Assembly: GCA_903836465.1 (NCBI GenBank)
Contig: CAILRB010000035.1
Span: 62,001-126,000 of the forward strand
DNA length: 64,000 nucleotides
From: an uncultured Chlorobiaceae bacterium
GTDB lineage: Bacteria; Bacteroidota; Chlorobiia; Chlorobiales; Chlorobiaceae
Direction: 5' to 3'
The notes under the pieces are model-generated. The model made no database searches and was not told the DNA's origin. It saw only the letters and a list, made by a program, of their open reading frames with translations. This document shows, one piece after another, positions 8,595 through 17,150 of this stretch (positions within the stretch are counted from its first letter, which is position 1; each line of letters starts with the position of its first letter). The translations under genes were made by a program, and so were the position numbers.

Positions 8595-9092
8595 ATGGAA
8601 ACAATCTCGAACACCGTCTGGCAACGCAAGGGTTCATCTGTGATTTTTGACAGTAAAAGCCTTGGCGAGTTTATTGCCGAAGGGGCAGTTATCTCTTTAC
8701 GGCATCTTCTGAGCTGGTCGCAGGGGTTTCCTGTCGATCCACCGGTAACAGGCCATACCATTCTGGTCTCCGGTCTTGAAACCATTATTGAAACAATGGA
8801 GCCACAGGTGGCTGAGGAGTTTCTTGCCCGTACGATACGGCCACTTCTGAAAAATCTGCAAAGTCGCTGGCCTGCCTGCGGTGTGGTTTTTGGCTTTTCA
8901 TCGCATGCCAACGCCTTTGAAGAGACGGTGTTGAATGAGGAGGTGCTCTTTCGTCGCCGTGACCGCCGAACAGTTCGCCTCTCCGACGGGTTATGGGATG
9001 GCAGCGCCTCTCTGCTTTTGAAACGTGTCAATCGCCAGGGCGAAGAGGGGGGCGATGTCATTGTTGGGTACTATGTCGATCGCATTTCCTGA
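8595..9092 (+). CDS. Uncharacterised 165-aa defence-operon protein
   Basis: I do not recognise a named family. The protein has alternating hydrophobic strands and helices (HTILVSGLETIIETM at ~53, CGVVFGFSSHANAFEETV at ~95) and a basic RRRDRRTVRLSDGLWDGSASLLLKRV segment. The pattern looks like a small RecA/P-loop-like fold without a visible Walker A motif, comparable in size and position to small accessory ATPases such as BrxF in some BREX loci, but that similarity is only impressionistic. No signal peptide or membrane segment. It begins four bases after the DUF4276 gene and its 3' end overlaps the helicase start, so it is translationally embedded in the operon. Confidence 0.5.
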   Translation: METISNTVWQRKGSSVIFDSKSLGEFIAEGAVISLRHLLSWSQGFPVDPPVTGHTILVSGLETIIETMEPQVAEEFLARTIRPLLKNLQSRWPACGVVFGFSSHANAFEETVLNEEVLFRRRDRRTVRLSDGLWDGSASLLLKRVNRQGEEGGDVIVGYYVDRIS

Positions 9093-11862
9093 GCTGCAGC
9101 CCGGGTTGAAGGTCAGCCACAGGGAGCTTGGAGAAGGCATTGTTGTTGGTCGTGAACCGACAGGTTTTATCACGGTTTTTTTTAGGGCCCATGGTGACCG
9201 GCAGGTTCCGGCTGATTCTCTGCAATTGGCAACGGACCGGTTTGACCAGATTGTCCGTGCCATGGCGCCAGCAACAAAGGATAGTCTCGAATCGCTCTGG
9301 CTGGCCATTGAAGCTGAAGAACTTCCCTTGATGGAGAGCGCTGCAACCCTGACCTCGGCCAAAGTCGATCTGCTTCCACATCAGATTGTGCTGGTACACC
9401 GAATCACCAACGCCCGTCCCAAGCGCTTCCTTATAGCCGATGAAGTTGGATTGGGCAAAACAATTGAGGTTGCGCTTATTCTCCGTGAGCTTGCATCCCG
9501 TGGTGAGTTGCAACGAGCCATGATGATTGTTCCTGCCGGATTGGTTGAGAACTGGCGAAGAGAGCTGAACGATGTTTTTAATCTCGATTTTGAGGTATTC
9601 GGCAGCGAAGGTGATGTTACCGACCGAAAATCAAATGCTTTTGCCAGGCATAACCGTCTGATCGTTTCGGTCGATACGCTGAAGAGGAGATCAAGGGTGA
9701 AGCGGCTTCTGTCGGCTCCGCTCTGGGATCTGGTTGTTTTTGACGAGGCTCACCACCTGAGCGTTTACCGCACCGGCAACAAGGTTAAAAAAACCGAAAA
9801 CTTCAAGCTTGCTGAGGCAATTCGTGACCATTGCCGCGATCTTATTCTGCTCTCCGCCACTCCTCATCAGGGCGACCATTTCCGATTCTGGATGCTGATT
9901 CGTCTCCTCAGCCCTGAACTTTTCGAAAACGAACTCGACATGGTTCGCAATCGTCATCGACTCAATGCTGTGGTGATACGGCGTACCAAGGCTGACGCCT
10001 GCGCCCAGGATGGCAGTTCGTTGTTTGTCAGGCGCATGGTGCATACTGAAGGATTCAAGCTGTCTGAAAAAGAGCAGAAATTTTACCATGCACTCCTTGA
10101 TTATCTTCAGGATGGCTATAATCTTGCAGCTCAAAAGGGCAACAAGGGCCGCGCCCTTGGTTTTGTCATGACTATCTTCCAAAAAATAGCCGCAAGCAGC
10201 TTTGCCGCCATTCGGTCAACCTTGCAGCGTCGGTTGTTGATGCTCACGATTCATGAAGGAATTGAGCGCGATGAACTTCTTGATGTCGATGGACGAAACA
10301 GGGTTTTTGAAGAGGCGCGGCTGTTTATTCATGAAATCTATGGCTTGCTGTGGGATTCGGTCGGCAATGCGCAGACTGACCAGATTCTTGCCGATGCGAA
10401 GGTTCAACTGCTTAAAAAACGGAGAGATTCACTCGCTTTCGCATCAACGGCTGAGAGTTACTCTGATACTGAAAGTGATGCAGGAACAGGCGAGGAGTCT
10501 GCGGCTACGCTTGTCACTGTCGCCCTTCCAGAAGAGCGCCAGAGAATTTCAGCCCTTCTTGCAACATTTCCGGATGGTATCGAATCGAAAGTATCAATGC
10601 TTGTTCATGCGCTGGAACAGATCTGGCAGCAGAACCCGGCTGAGAAGGTTGTCATTTTCGCCACCTATCTTGGAACTGTTGATGCTATCAAAAAGCACTT
10701 GATCGAGCAGTTTCCCGAAAAAGGCGTTGATACGCTCAAAGGTGGTGACCATGGAGCTAAAACTGCGGCTCAAAAAAGGTTCCGCCGGAACGATGGCTCA
10801 AAAGTACTGATCTGCACGGCCGCAGGTCGAGAGGGGATAAACCTGCAGTTTGCACGGATACTGTTCAACTTCGACCTGCCATGGAATCCGATGGATCTGG
10901 AGCAGCGGATCGGACGAATCCACCGCTACGGGCAGGATTCAACTGCACAGGTCTATAACCTTGTGGCAACCGATACCATTGAAGGGCAAATTTTTCTTCT
11001 GCTTGAGGAGAAGCTTGCTGATATTGCAAAAACGTTGGGGAAGGTCGACGAGAATGGTCTGGTTGCCGAAGATCTGCGAACACAGGTGCTGGGGCAATTG
11101 AGTAATGCTTTGAGTTATGACCGTCTCTATCAGGAGGCCATCGGAGACCCCACACTGAAACGAACAAGGCAAGAGCTGGATGTTGCCATGACAAATGCCG
11201 ACCTTGCCCGACAGGTTGTGTTTGAACTTTTCCAGGAACTCGACCGCTTCAACCTTGGAGAGTACCAGAAATTCGACGATAATGGCAAAGGCATGCTGCG
11301 TTTGGTCACTTTTCTCACTCGTGCGGCCTCTGTTTTGGGCTTGTCATTCCGTCAAGAGGCTGACTCAAGGTTGGTGTTGCAGAGTAACGGTGAGCCTCCA
11401 CTCTCGTTTACCACAGATCGAGACCTTGCCATGCAGTACGAACATCTGCAACTCCTTGGACTTGAGCATCCAGCGATCAGCAACCTCTTGAACCGCTTTA
11501 TCGAAGCAGGGACAAGTACCCGAGCTCTTGCAGGAAAAGCCAATGGCATCAGGCAAGGTGGTCTTCTCACCATCTGGAAGGTCAATACCCAGGAAAAAGA
11601 CGGGCAAATTCACCACCACATTGTCCGCATTGGCATAAGCCCTGATGGTACCCGAGCCCCATGGCTTGAACGCCTTGATGACGCTCTGCTTTGTTTGGAC
11701 GCGCCAGTCTCAACAACACTGGAGGAGTGGAAAACAATAGCCAATAACAATAAAACATCCGTTCAGGAGCTGTTACATCGGGAGTTAAGCTATTCCGGGG
11801 TTATTGATGACGAAACTTCATATGCAGCAATGCTGCTTGCAATGGTCGGGATGGAGAAGTAG
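9055..11862 (+). CDS. SNF2-family DEAD/DEAH-type helicase
   Basis: A ~935-aa superfamily 2 helicase/translocase of the SNF2/RapA type. Motif I is IADEVGLGKTIE, motif II DEAHH, motif III LLSATPHQGD, and the C-terminal RecA domain has ICTAAGREGINLQ, NFDLPWNPMDLEQRIGR and IHRYGQ. An N-terminal ~60-residue small beta domain (GLKVSHRELGEGIVVGREP) precedes the ATPase, and ~240 uncharacterised residues follow it. Possible starts are 9025, 9055 and 9073. 9055 is chosen because GAGGGG lies just upstream, giving a 38-base overlap with the preceding gene. SNF2-type proteins are core parts of DISARM and related systems. This is the last gene of the operon; a convergent menD follows after 40 bases. Confidence 0.88.
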   Translation: MSLLGTMSIAFPELQPGLKVSHRELGEGIVVGREPTGFITVFFRAHGDRQVPADSLQLATDRFDQIVRAMAPATKDSLESLWLAIEAEELPLMESAATLTSAKVDLLPHQIVLVHRITNARPKRFLIADEVGLGKTIEVALILRELASRGELQRAMMIVPAGLVENWRRELNDVFNLDFEVFGSEGDVTDRKSNAFARHNRLIVSVDTLKRRSRVKRLLSAPLWDLVVFDEAHHLSVYRTGNKVKKTENFKLAEAIRDHCRDLILLSATPHQGDHFRFWMLIRLLSPELFENELDMVRNRHRLNAVVIRRTKADACAQDGSSLFVRRMVHTEGFKLSEKEQKFYHALLDYLQDGYNLAAQKGNKGRALGFVMTIFQKIAASSFAAIRSTLQRRLLMLTIHEGIERDELLDVDGRNRVFEEARLFIHEIYGLLWDSVGNAQTDQILADAKVQLLKKRRDSLAFASTAESYSDTESDAGTGEESAATLVTVALPEERQRISALLATFPDGIESKVSMLVHALEQIWQQNPAEKVVIFATYLGTVDAIKKHLIEQFPEKGVDTLKGGDHGAKTAAQKRFRRNDGSKVLICTAAGREGINLQFARILFNFDLPWNPMDLEQRIGRIHRYGQDSTAQVYNLVATDTIEGQIFLLLEEKLADIAKTLGKVDENGLVAEDLRTQVLGQLSNALSYDRLYQEAIGDPTLKRTRQELDVAMTNADLARQVVFELFQELDRFNLGEYQKFDDNGKGMLRLVTFLTRAASVLGLSFRQEADSRLVLQSNGEPPLSFTTDRDLAMQYEHLQLLGLEHPAISNLLNRFIEAGTSTRALAGKANGIRQGGLLTIWKVNTQEKDGQIHHHIVRIGISPDGTRAPWLERLDDALLCLDAPVSTTLEEWKTIANNNKTSVQELLHRELSYSGVIDDETSYAAMLLAMVGMEK

Positions 11863-11902
11863 AGCGATGTCAGGCGTTCTTCTGTGAATGGAAGTGTCAA
11901 AA

Positions 11903-13654
11903 TTAATGATCGAGATATTTTGCCACTAGCCCCATAATCCTCCCCCGCAAAGCACGGTGCTGAAGCACATTCTCAGCTCGGGAGCTCTTCACCTCAATGA
12001 TAACACTCCGGGGACTTCCACAAGCCGCGCTGTATACCTCACTAAATTCCCGGTTCGTCTGCGGGCAGGCATAGTCGAGCTCAAAGGTCTCAGCGGCTGA
12101 GCGGATGCTGTAGTTCTGTGGCGTAGCGAAGTGGGTTTCAAAGACATCCTGGCATTCTGATACGGGAAGGAAAGAGAAAATAGCGCCACCGTTGTTGTTA
12201 AGAACGATGATCTGCAGCGGAAAGGGAAGTGTGCCGAGCAGGCAAAGGGCGTTGAGGTCGTGCAGGAAGGCGATGTCGCCGATCATCAGCGTTGCCGGTT
12301 TTTGATGTCCATTGGCAAACCCGGCAGTGGTGGAGATAATGCCGTCAATGCCGCTCACTCCACGGTTGATGGCTGTCGGAATACCTTTGGCATGGCCGCT
12401 GCTGGCGTAGTTGTCCATATCCCTGACCGGCATGCTGTTTGAGACAAAAAGCACCTGTTGCTCCGTGATGATCTGCGACACCAGGCGGGCAGCAGAGATA
12501 TCGGTGACCGGTTTATCGGGAAGCAGTTCGGTTTGAATCTCTTCCGATACCGCCCTGAAAAAGCTCTCAGTCGTATAGGCGTCAAGTTTTGGCGGGGTGG
12601 TACGGCACTTTTTCAACTGAGCTGCGGTCAGTGCGATAGATGCTTCAAGACGGCAGGTAACGTTATGATCAGGGGAAAAGCGGGCCGGTTCTGGCTTGAC
12701 GACAATATAGTGTTCCGGTTGCCACTCTTTCAGCGCGCTGGACGGGTGTTTTGCAATGAAGTTGCCGCCAAAGTGCAAAACAAGGTCAGCCTTGAAGGAT
12801 TTTCGGAATTCAGGTGACTGGAGCAGGAGCTGCCAGGGCTGGACTGAAGCAACCATTCTCAGGCCTGATGAAAAATCGGCATAGAGCGGAATGTTCAGGT
12901 CGTTGGCCAGTTCACTGACCGCCAGGGCATCGGTACGGCTCGTCATGCTGCCTGCAATGATTATCGGCTGTTTTGCCTCGGCGAGCAGTTGGCGCAGCAT
13001 GGTGATGGTGCCTGCATCGGGCACTTTTTCGGGGACTATTGCATTGCTGAATGGCCTTGAATGTTCAAGCCAGGGTAGAAGGGGAGCGACCCAGGGATCG
13101 CTGAGATCCGGAGTTGCCGGTTCAAAAGGTTCACGGAATGGCTGGTTCAGATGGACCGGGCCTGCGAACTCTCCAAGAGATTTTGCTACGGCGTATGCGA
13201 CCGTTGAGAGGAGCGCCTTCAGGGGAGTATTGGTTGACGGCGCGGGCAACTGCATGTTCCACCTTGTATAGCTTCCGAAGATGTTTTCCTGCCGGATGGT
13301 CTGGTTGGCGCCACAATCCAGCAGTTCAAAAGGGCGATCGGCAGAGAGCACAATCATCGGCTGAAAGTCTGTTGATGCCTCCACCACAGCGGGAAAGTAG
13401 TTCGCGACGGCCGTGCCTGAGGTGCAGACCAGCACGGCAGGTTTACCGGTTGCCCTTCCGTAACCGAGTGCAAAAAATCCGGCGGAGCGTTCATCGACAA
13501 ACATTTTCCATCGCGCTCTCGGGTTTCGTGCGATGGCAATGGTGAGCGGTGTAGAGCGTGAGCCGGGTGAGATGCAGAAAAATCCTGCGCCCTGGCGAAT
13601 CAGCTCTTCAACAATGACGCTGCTCCACAGCGAGGTGATTTGCTGATTGTTCAT
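11903..13654 (-). CDS. menD: 2-succinyl-5-enolpyruvyl-6-hydroxy-3-cyclohexene-1-carboxylate synthase
   Basis: A 583-aa thiamine-diphosphate enzyme that joins isochorismate and 2-oxoglutarate in menaquinone biosynthesis. The N-terminal block has FFCISPGSRSTPLTIA and the TPP glutamate region VDERSAGFFALGYGRATGKP, followed by CTSGTAVANYFPAVVEAS. The C-terminal TPP-binding region holds MIGDIAFLHDLNAL and IIVLNNNGGAIFSFLP, corresponding to the GDG...N motif. Length is normal for MenD. The ATG overlaps the stop of menF by four bases, so the two are a coupled operon. Green sulfur bacteria use menaquinone and chlorobiumquinone in photosynthetic electron transport. It converges with the defence operon and there is no obvious terminator between them. 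Confidence 0.95.
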   Translation of the reverse strand: MNNQQITSLWSSVIVEELIRQGAGFFCISPGSRSTPLTIAIARNPRARWKMFVDERSAGFFALGYGRATGKPAVLVCTSGTAVANYFPAVVEASTDFQPMIVLSADRPFELLDCGANQTIRQENIFGSYTRWNMQLPAPSTNTPLKALLSTVAYAVAKSLGEFAGPVHLNQPFREPFEPATPDLSDPWVAPLLPWLEHSRPFSNAIVPEKVPDAGTITMLRQLLAEAKQPIIIAGSMTSRTDALAVSELANDLNIPLYADFSSGLRMVASVQPWQLLLQSPEFRKSFKADLVLHFGGNFIAKHPSSALKEWQPEHYIVVKPEPARFSPDHNVTCRLEASIALTAAQLKKCRTTPPKLDAYTTESFFRAVSEEIQTELLPDKPVTDISAARLVSQIITEQQVLFVSNSMPVRDMDNYASSGHAKGIPTAINRGVSGIDGIISTTAGFANGHQKPATLMIGDIAFLHDLNALCLLGTLPFPLQIIVLNNNGGAIFSFLPVSECQDVFETHFATPQNYSIRSAAETFELDYACPQTNREFSEVYSAACGSPRSVIIEVKSSRAENVLQHRALRGRIMGLVAKYLDH

Positions 13655-15054
13655 GCTTCCTGTCGGGTTATGGCAAGAATATCCCCTATTTTCTGCTCAA
13701 CCTCCTCCCATTCAGAAAGTGGATCAGACCCTTTGACAAGACCAGCACCGGAGTACAGGTAGGCAAAACGGCCATTGACAAGCGCAGAACGGATGGCAAC
13801 ACAAAATTCGGAAGCGTCACGGCTTACCCAGCCGACGGGGCCGGCATACCAGCCACGGCTGAATGGTTCCAGCTCCATAATGTGTTGCATGGCCGGGGGT
13901 TTGGGCACTCCGCCCACCGCAGGAGTCGGGTGGAGAAGGTTCAGCACGTCGCTGTCATGCTCAAACTCGGGTTTCAGTGTTGCGATACAACGGGTATAGA
14001 GGTGCGCAAGGCGGTGCAGTTGCAGTACCTGTACCTTGTCATCCATGTTAATTGTGCTGCATATCTTGAGCAACTCATTGTAGATCATCTCCTTGACATA
14101 ATTATGCTCCCGGATATCTTTTTCTGAATTCAGGAGTGTTTCGGAGGCGTGATGGTCATCGCCGTTGATACTCTCTTTGGAGCAGGTACCGGCAAGGGCT
14201 TCGGTGAGCAGCATGTTGTTGTCTCTGCGGTAGAGTCTTTCGGGAGTAAAGCTGAAAAAAGCATGGTTTTCAGCAGGTTCAAAGTAGAACCTGTAGATGG
14301 CATTCTGCGGATAGGGGTAATTCAGCAGAAAAAAGAGCGGTGAAAAGTTTTTGCTGAATTCAAGAATAGTCTGCCGTGCCAGCATGATTTTTTCCATTCC
14401 GTCAGTCTCAAAGCTCTGGATTGCTTTCCGGCACTGTTCAATCCAGTTTTTTTCATCCGGATTACAGGAGAGGTTCAGTAATTCAGGCAACTTCAGGTTG
14501 GAACAGTCAGAACTGGTCACAACAAGATGGAGTATGTCGGTTATTGCACTGATTTTTGACTGAAGATCATCGTCGGATTCAAGAAAAAGGTGGCAGGTGA
14601 GGGTAAAGGTATTTTTTTCAAAGGTCAACTGAACCAGTGGAAGCACAAAAGAAAATGAGGTAAACTTTTGCCAGATCGCTTCCTGTTGTTCCCTGTTGTT
14701 GAAGTGGAATCCCCCGAAATAGCGTGCGCCGGGATCTTTTTCTGCTACGGCAAGCCCGAACAGCCTGAAACTTGTACTGTTGTCTCCTGCGCTATCATAA
14801 GCAATAGTGTCAGCAATTCCGATACCTGCAACAGAAAAATCCTGTTCCCGGTTCATCCAGAAAAGTTTCGGATATACCTTTTGCTGGCACAGCCATTCCG
14901 GAATCTCTGTCGGTTGAACGGGTTGACGAAATGTTACAAGCCGGGCTTGAGCCCTGCCATCGGGTGATGTACGTTCGTCACGATAGCGGTTTAACGCCGC
15001 GATAAGGCACGAAACCGCCTCTTTTATGGACAGGGGTTCAATTCCGTTAATCAC
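13651..15054 (-). CDS. menF: Isochorismate synthase
   Basis: A 467-aa chorismate-binding enzyme converting chorismate to isochorismate, the first committed step to menaquinone. The C-terminal catalytic domain shows LLTEALAGTC, the LHPTPAVGGVPK block, EPFSRGWYAGPVGW and YLYSGAGLVKGSDPLSEWEEVEQK, all typical of the MenF/EntC branch. The N-terminal half is more variable, as is usual. The start overlaps the end of the upstream TPR gene by four bases and its end overlaps menD, giving TPR-menF-menD on one transcript. Isochorismate synthase is preferred over anthranilate or salicylate synthase because of the partner menD. Confidence 0.93.
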   Translation of the reverse strand: MINGIEPLSIKEAVSCLIAALNRYRDERTSPDGRAQARLVTFRQPVQPTEIPEWLCQQKVYPKLFWMNREQDFSVAGIGIADTIAYDSAGDNSTSFRLFGLAVAEKDPGARYFGGFHFNNREQQEAIWQKFTSFSFVLPLVQLTFEKNTFTLTCHLFLESDDDLQSKISAITDILHLVVTSSDCSNLKLPELLNLSCNPDEKNWIEQCRKAIQSFETDGMEKIMLARQTILEFSKNFSPLFFLLNYPYPQNAIYRFYFEPAENHAFFSFTPERLYRRDNNMLLTEALAGTCSKESINGDDHHASETLLNSEKDIREHNYVKEMIYNELLKICSTINMDDKVQVLQLHRLAHLYTRCIATLKPEFEHDSDVLNLLHPTPAVGGVPKPPAMQHIMELEPFSRGWYAGPVGWVSRDASEFCVAIRSALVNGRFAYLYSGAGLVKGSDPLSEWEEVEQKIGDILAITRQEA

Positions 15055-15650
15055 CTGGCTTCGTTTTTGAAATGTTTTTGCAGAGAAACGGCAAGATAAT
15101 TGTTTTTATCAAGAAGCCATTTGTAAATCGCTTCTGCTTCAGCTTTGCGTCCGGTCTCGTGATAACAGACCGCAAGATTGTAGTGGGCATCGACAAATGA
15201 TTCGCTGTTTTCAATGGCTTCATTGTAGTATTCCGCCGCTTTGTCAAACTGTTTCAGTTGCATATAGACATTGCCAAGATCGTAAAGCCGAAGGGAATCT
15301 TTTGGTGCGTGTGCAAGGTGTTGCTGAAAAAATTTCAGTGCTTCGGTATAGTTTTTCTGGTTGAAAGCAACAGCAGCAAGGGCGTGAGTTGCTTCGTCGA
15401 GTTTTGGATTGATGGCAAGTGCACTTTTGAACGCTTCCGATGCCTCGTTGTAGCGTTGGCTGCGGGCAAAAGCATTGCCGAGATGCAGGTAAGCATTCGC
15501 ATCTTTAGGGTTTTTCCAGACCTGCTGCTGGAGGCTGTTTATCTCATTCGGTTTGCTGTTGCATGAAGTGCAGAGGGTCAGCCCGGCTAACAGAATGAAG
15601 GCAACAAAGCGCGATATTCCGGTTCTTGAAGGTGTTCGTGAATGATTCAT
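15051..15650 (-). CDS. TPR-repeat lipoprotein
   Basis: A 199-aa protein with an N-terminal signal peptide ending in a lipobox-like LTLCTSCNS, so it is probably lipid-anchored. It is followed by about four tetratricopeptide repeats (for example NAYLHLGNAFARSQRYNEA, then LRLYDLGNVYMQLKQFDKA). TPR proteins are scaffolds; no specific partner can be named. It is the first gene of the menF-menD operon, overlapping menF by four bases, but TPR domains alone do not tie it to quinone synthesis. The promoter should lie in 15651-15829, between this gene and the divergent HMA gene. Confidence 0.8.
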   Translation of the reverse strand: MNHSRTPSRTGISRFVAFILLAGLTLCTSCNSKPNEINSLQQQVWKNPKDANAYLHLGNAFARSQRYNEASEAFKSALAINPKLDEATHALAAVAFNQKNYTEALKFFQQHLAHAPKDSLRLYDLGNVYMQLKQFDKAAEYYNEAIENSESFVDAHYNLAVCYHETGRKAEAEAIYKWLLDKNNYLAVSLQKHFKNEAR

Positions 15651-15829
15651 AGTTCTACAATATAAACACTCCCTGACTTATCTGCCAATCTTGATTGTAT
15701 CCAGTGCTGATTTTGCTGAAATATTTCCAAATGGCTCTCACTGTGCGTAAATTTCCATTTTACGTGTTGTTGAGTTTCTGTAATGAAAGGAGTTACGCAT
15801 TTGAATACGATCGTTATAAATCAATAGCC

Positions 15830-16036
15830 ATGAAAAATGAACTACAGGTAAGCGGTATGAGCTGTGGCGGTTGTCAACTGCTTGTCAAGGAAGCTCTTGA
15901 AGATCAGGACGGGGTAACGCAGGTTGAGGCCTCATATCTTAATGGTGTTGTTGCCGTTGATTATGATCCGGACATGATCAGTATGGCAACCATCAGAGCC
16001 GTTATTGAGCAACAGGGGTTCCGTGTACAAGACTAA
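15830..16036 (+). CDS. Small heavy-metal-associated (HMA) domain protein
   Basis: A 68-aa stand-alone HMA domain. The metal loop is GMSCGGC (M-x-C-x2-C, as in CopZ/Atx1 copper chaperones), and the order beta-alpha-beta-beta-alpha-beta fits the whole length. The ATG at 15830 is chosen because the domain begins immediately there; the 45 upstream in-frame residues resemble no domain. No copper ATPase is adjacent, so the partner is unknown. Copper or another soft metal is inferred from the family. The start of the following NYN gene is ~50 bases downstream. Confidence 0.85.
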   Translation: MKNELQVSGMSCGGCQLLVKEALEDQDGVTQVEASYLNGVVAVDYDPDMISMATIRAVIEQQGFRVQD

Positions 16037-16085
16037 CGGAGCGGGTTGTTTTTTTAAGAGTAGTAACAATAGACAGGAAAGTGCC

Positions 16086-16829
16086 ATGGCCGTGGAAAAA
16101 ACAGAGCGTCTCGCTGTACTTATCGATGCCGATAACACACAGGCGACAATTATAGAAGGTCTTCTGGCGGAGGTTGCAAAGTATGGAACAGCCAGCGTTA
16201 AAAGGATATATGGCGACTGGACCTCGACGGCCCTGAGGAGCTGGAAGGAGGTGTTGCTGGAGCATTCCATTCAACCTATACAGCAGTTCGGATACACGAA
16301 AGGGAAAAATGCAACCGACAGTGCCATGATTATTGATGCCATGGATCTTTTGTACACGGGCAAGTTTCAGGGCTTCTGTATTGTTTCGAGTGACAGTGAC
16401 TTTACGAAACTTGCTTCGCGGATAAGGGAGTCGGGGTTGTTTGTGTACGGTTTTGGTGAGAAAAAGACCCCGGCAGCATTTGTTTCAGCATGCGACAAAT
16501 TTATTTATATCGAAGTGTTGCGGGCAAAGATCAATGAAAATGAGCCGATTGCAAAAAAAACAATGGCAGAACTCAAGCAGGATACCCGTTTGGTACGGTT
16601 ATTGAGAAATGCTGTTGAAGCCTCTTCAGACGAAAGCGGTTGGGCGCATCTTGCAACCACAGGCAGCAATATTGCCAAACAGTCACCCGAGTTTGATCCC
16701 CGAAATTATGGCTATATCAGGCTCGGAGAACTTTTGGCTGCCACAAAACTTTTTGATTTCGAAGAGCGTCTTATCGGTGAAGGCCAGTCAAAAGCCATTT
16801 ATGTTCGCGATAAACGCAAAAAAAGCTGA
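16086..16829 (+). CDS. NYN-domain (LabA/DUF88) protein with OST-HTH/LOTUS domain
   Basis: A 247-aa protein. Residues ~8-150 form a NYN/PIN-like ribonuclease domain with conserved acidic residues (LIDADNTQ, KNATDSAMIIDAMDLL, VSSDSDFTKLASRIRE). Residues ~165-240 form an OST-HTH/LOTUS domain, which binds RNA, often G-rich or structured (WAHLATTGSNIAKQSPEF, RNYGYIRLGELL). The combination suggests an RNA-cleaving or RNA-regulating enzyme, but no substrate is known here. The ATG at 16086 is chosen over an earlier in-frame codon because the conserved domain starts just after it and AGGAAAG lies upstream. It is followed by a strong terminator hairpin. Confidence 0.85.
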   Translation: MAVEKTERLAVLIDADNTQATIIEGLLAEVAKYGTASVKRIYGDWTSTALRSWKEVLLEHSIQPIQQFGYTKGKNATDSAMIIDAMDLLYTGKFQGFCIVSSDSDFTKLASRIRESGLFVYGFGEKKTPAAFVSACDKFIYIEVLRAKINENEPIAKKTMAELKQDTRLVRLLRNAVEASSDESGWAHLATTGSNIAKQSPEFDPRNYGYIRLGELLAATKLFDFEERLIGEGQSKAIYVRDKRKKS

Positions 16830-16862
16830 AAACACTCATCGTTCTCAAAATATCCCAAAACG

Positions 16863-16899
16863 AAAAAAGCCTTTCCTGGCAGGGGAAAGGCTTTTTTTT
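16863..16899. terminator. Bidirectional intrinsic terminator between NYN gene and tRNA-Asp
   Basis: The stem AAAGCCTTTCC pairs perfectly with GGAAAGGCTTT around a 7-base loop. It is extended by A6 on the left and T8 on the right, so it has a U-tract in both directions. It can stop the + strand NYN transcript and the leftward tRNA-Asp transcript. Confidence 0.85.
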
Positions 16900-16902
16900 A
16901 TG

Positions 16903-16977
16903 CGGAGCTGACGGGGTTCGAACCCGCGACCTCCTGCGTGACAGGCAGGCGCTCTAACCAAACTGAGCTACAGCTCC
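16903..16977 (-). tRNA. tRNA-Asp (anticodon GTC)
   Basis: Read on the minus strand, the acceptor GGAGCTG pairs with CAGCTCC. The D-arm TAGCTCAG, the anticodon stem CCTGC/GCAGG with loop CTGTCAC, and the T-arm GCGGGTTCGAACCCCGT all fold correctly. The anticodon is GTC. The discriminator is G, as expected for tRNA-Asp. The encoded 3' end continues GCA rather than CCA, so CCA would be added after transcription. Confidence 0.96.
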
Positions 16978-17150
16978 ATGAAGAGTGGTTAAAGTAAGGA
17001 GCTGTTTTATAATATCCAAAAAGTATTTTCATTTCTCTTTCTTCTCTCTTTTCATCCGCAGTATTTGACTGGATTTTTATAAATTCTTGAAGTAAATGTA
17101 TCTTGCGGCAGAATTTTTTATTGTTTAATCAAATTAATACCGTTAACATT

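Noticed and set aside
15695-15829. Upstream extension of the HMA protein
   Set aside because: The 45 extra residues are not domain-like; the HMA domain begins at the ATG at 15830.
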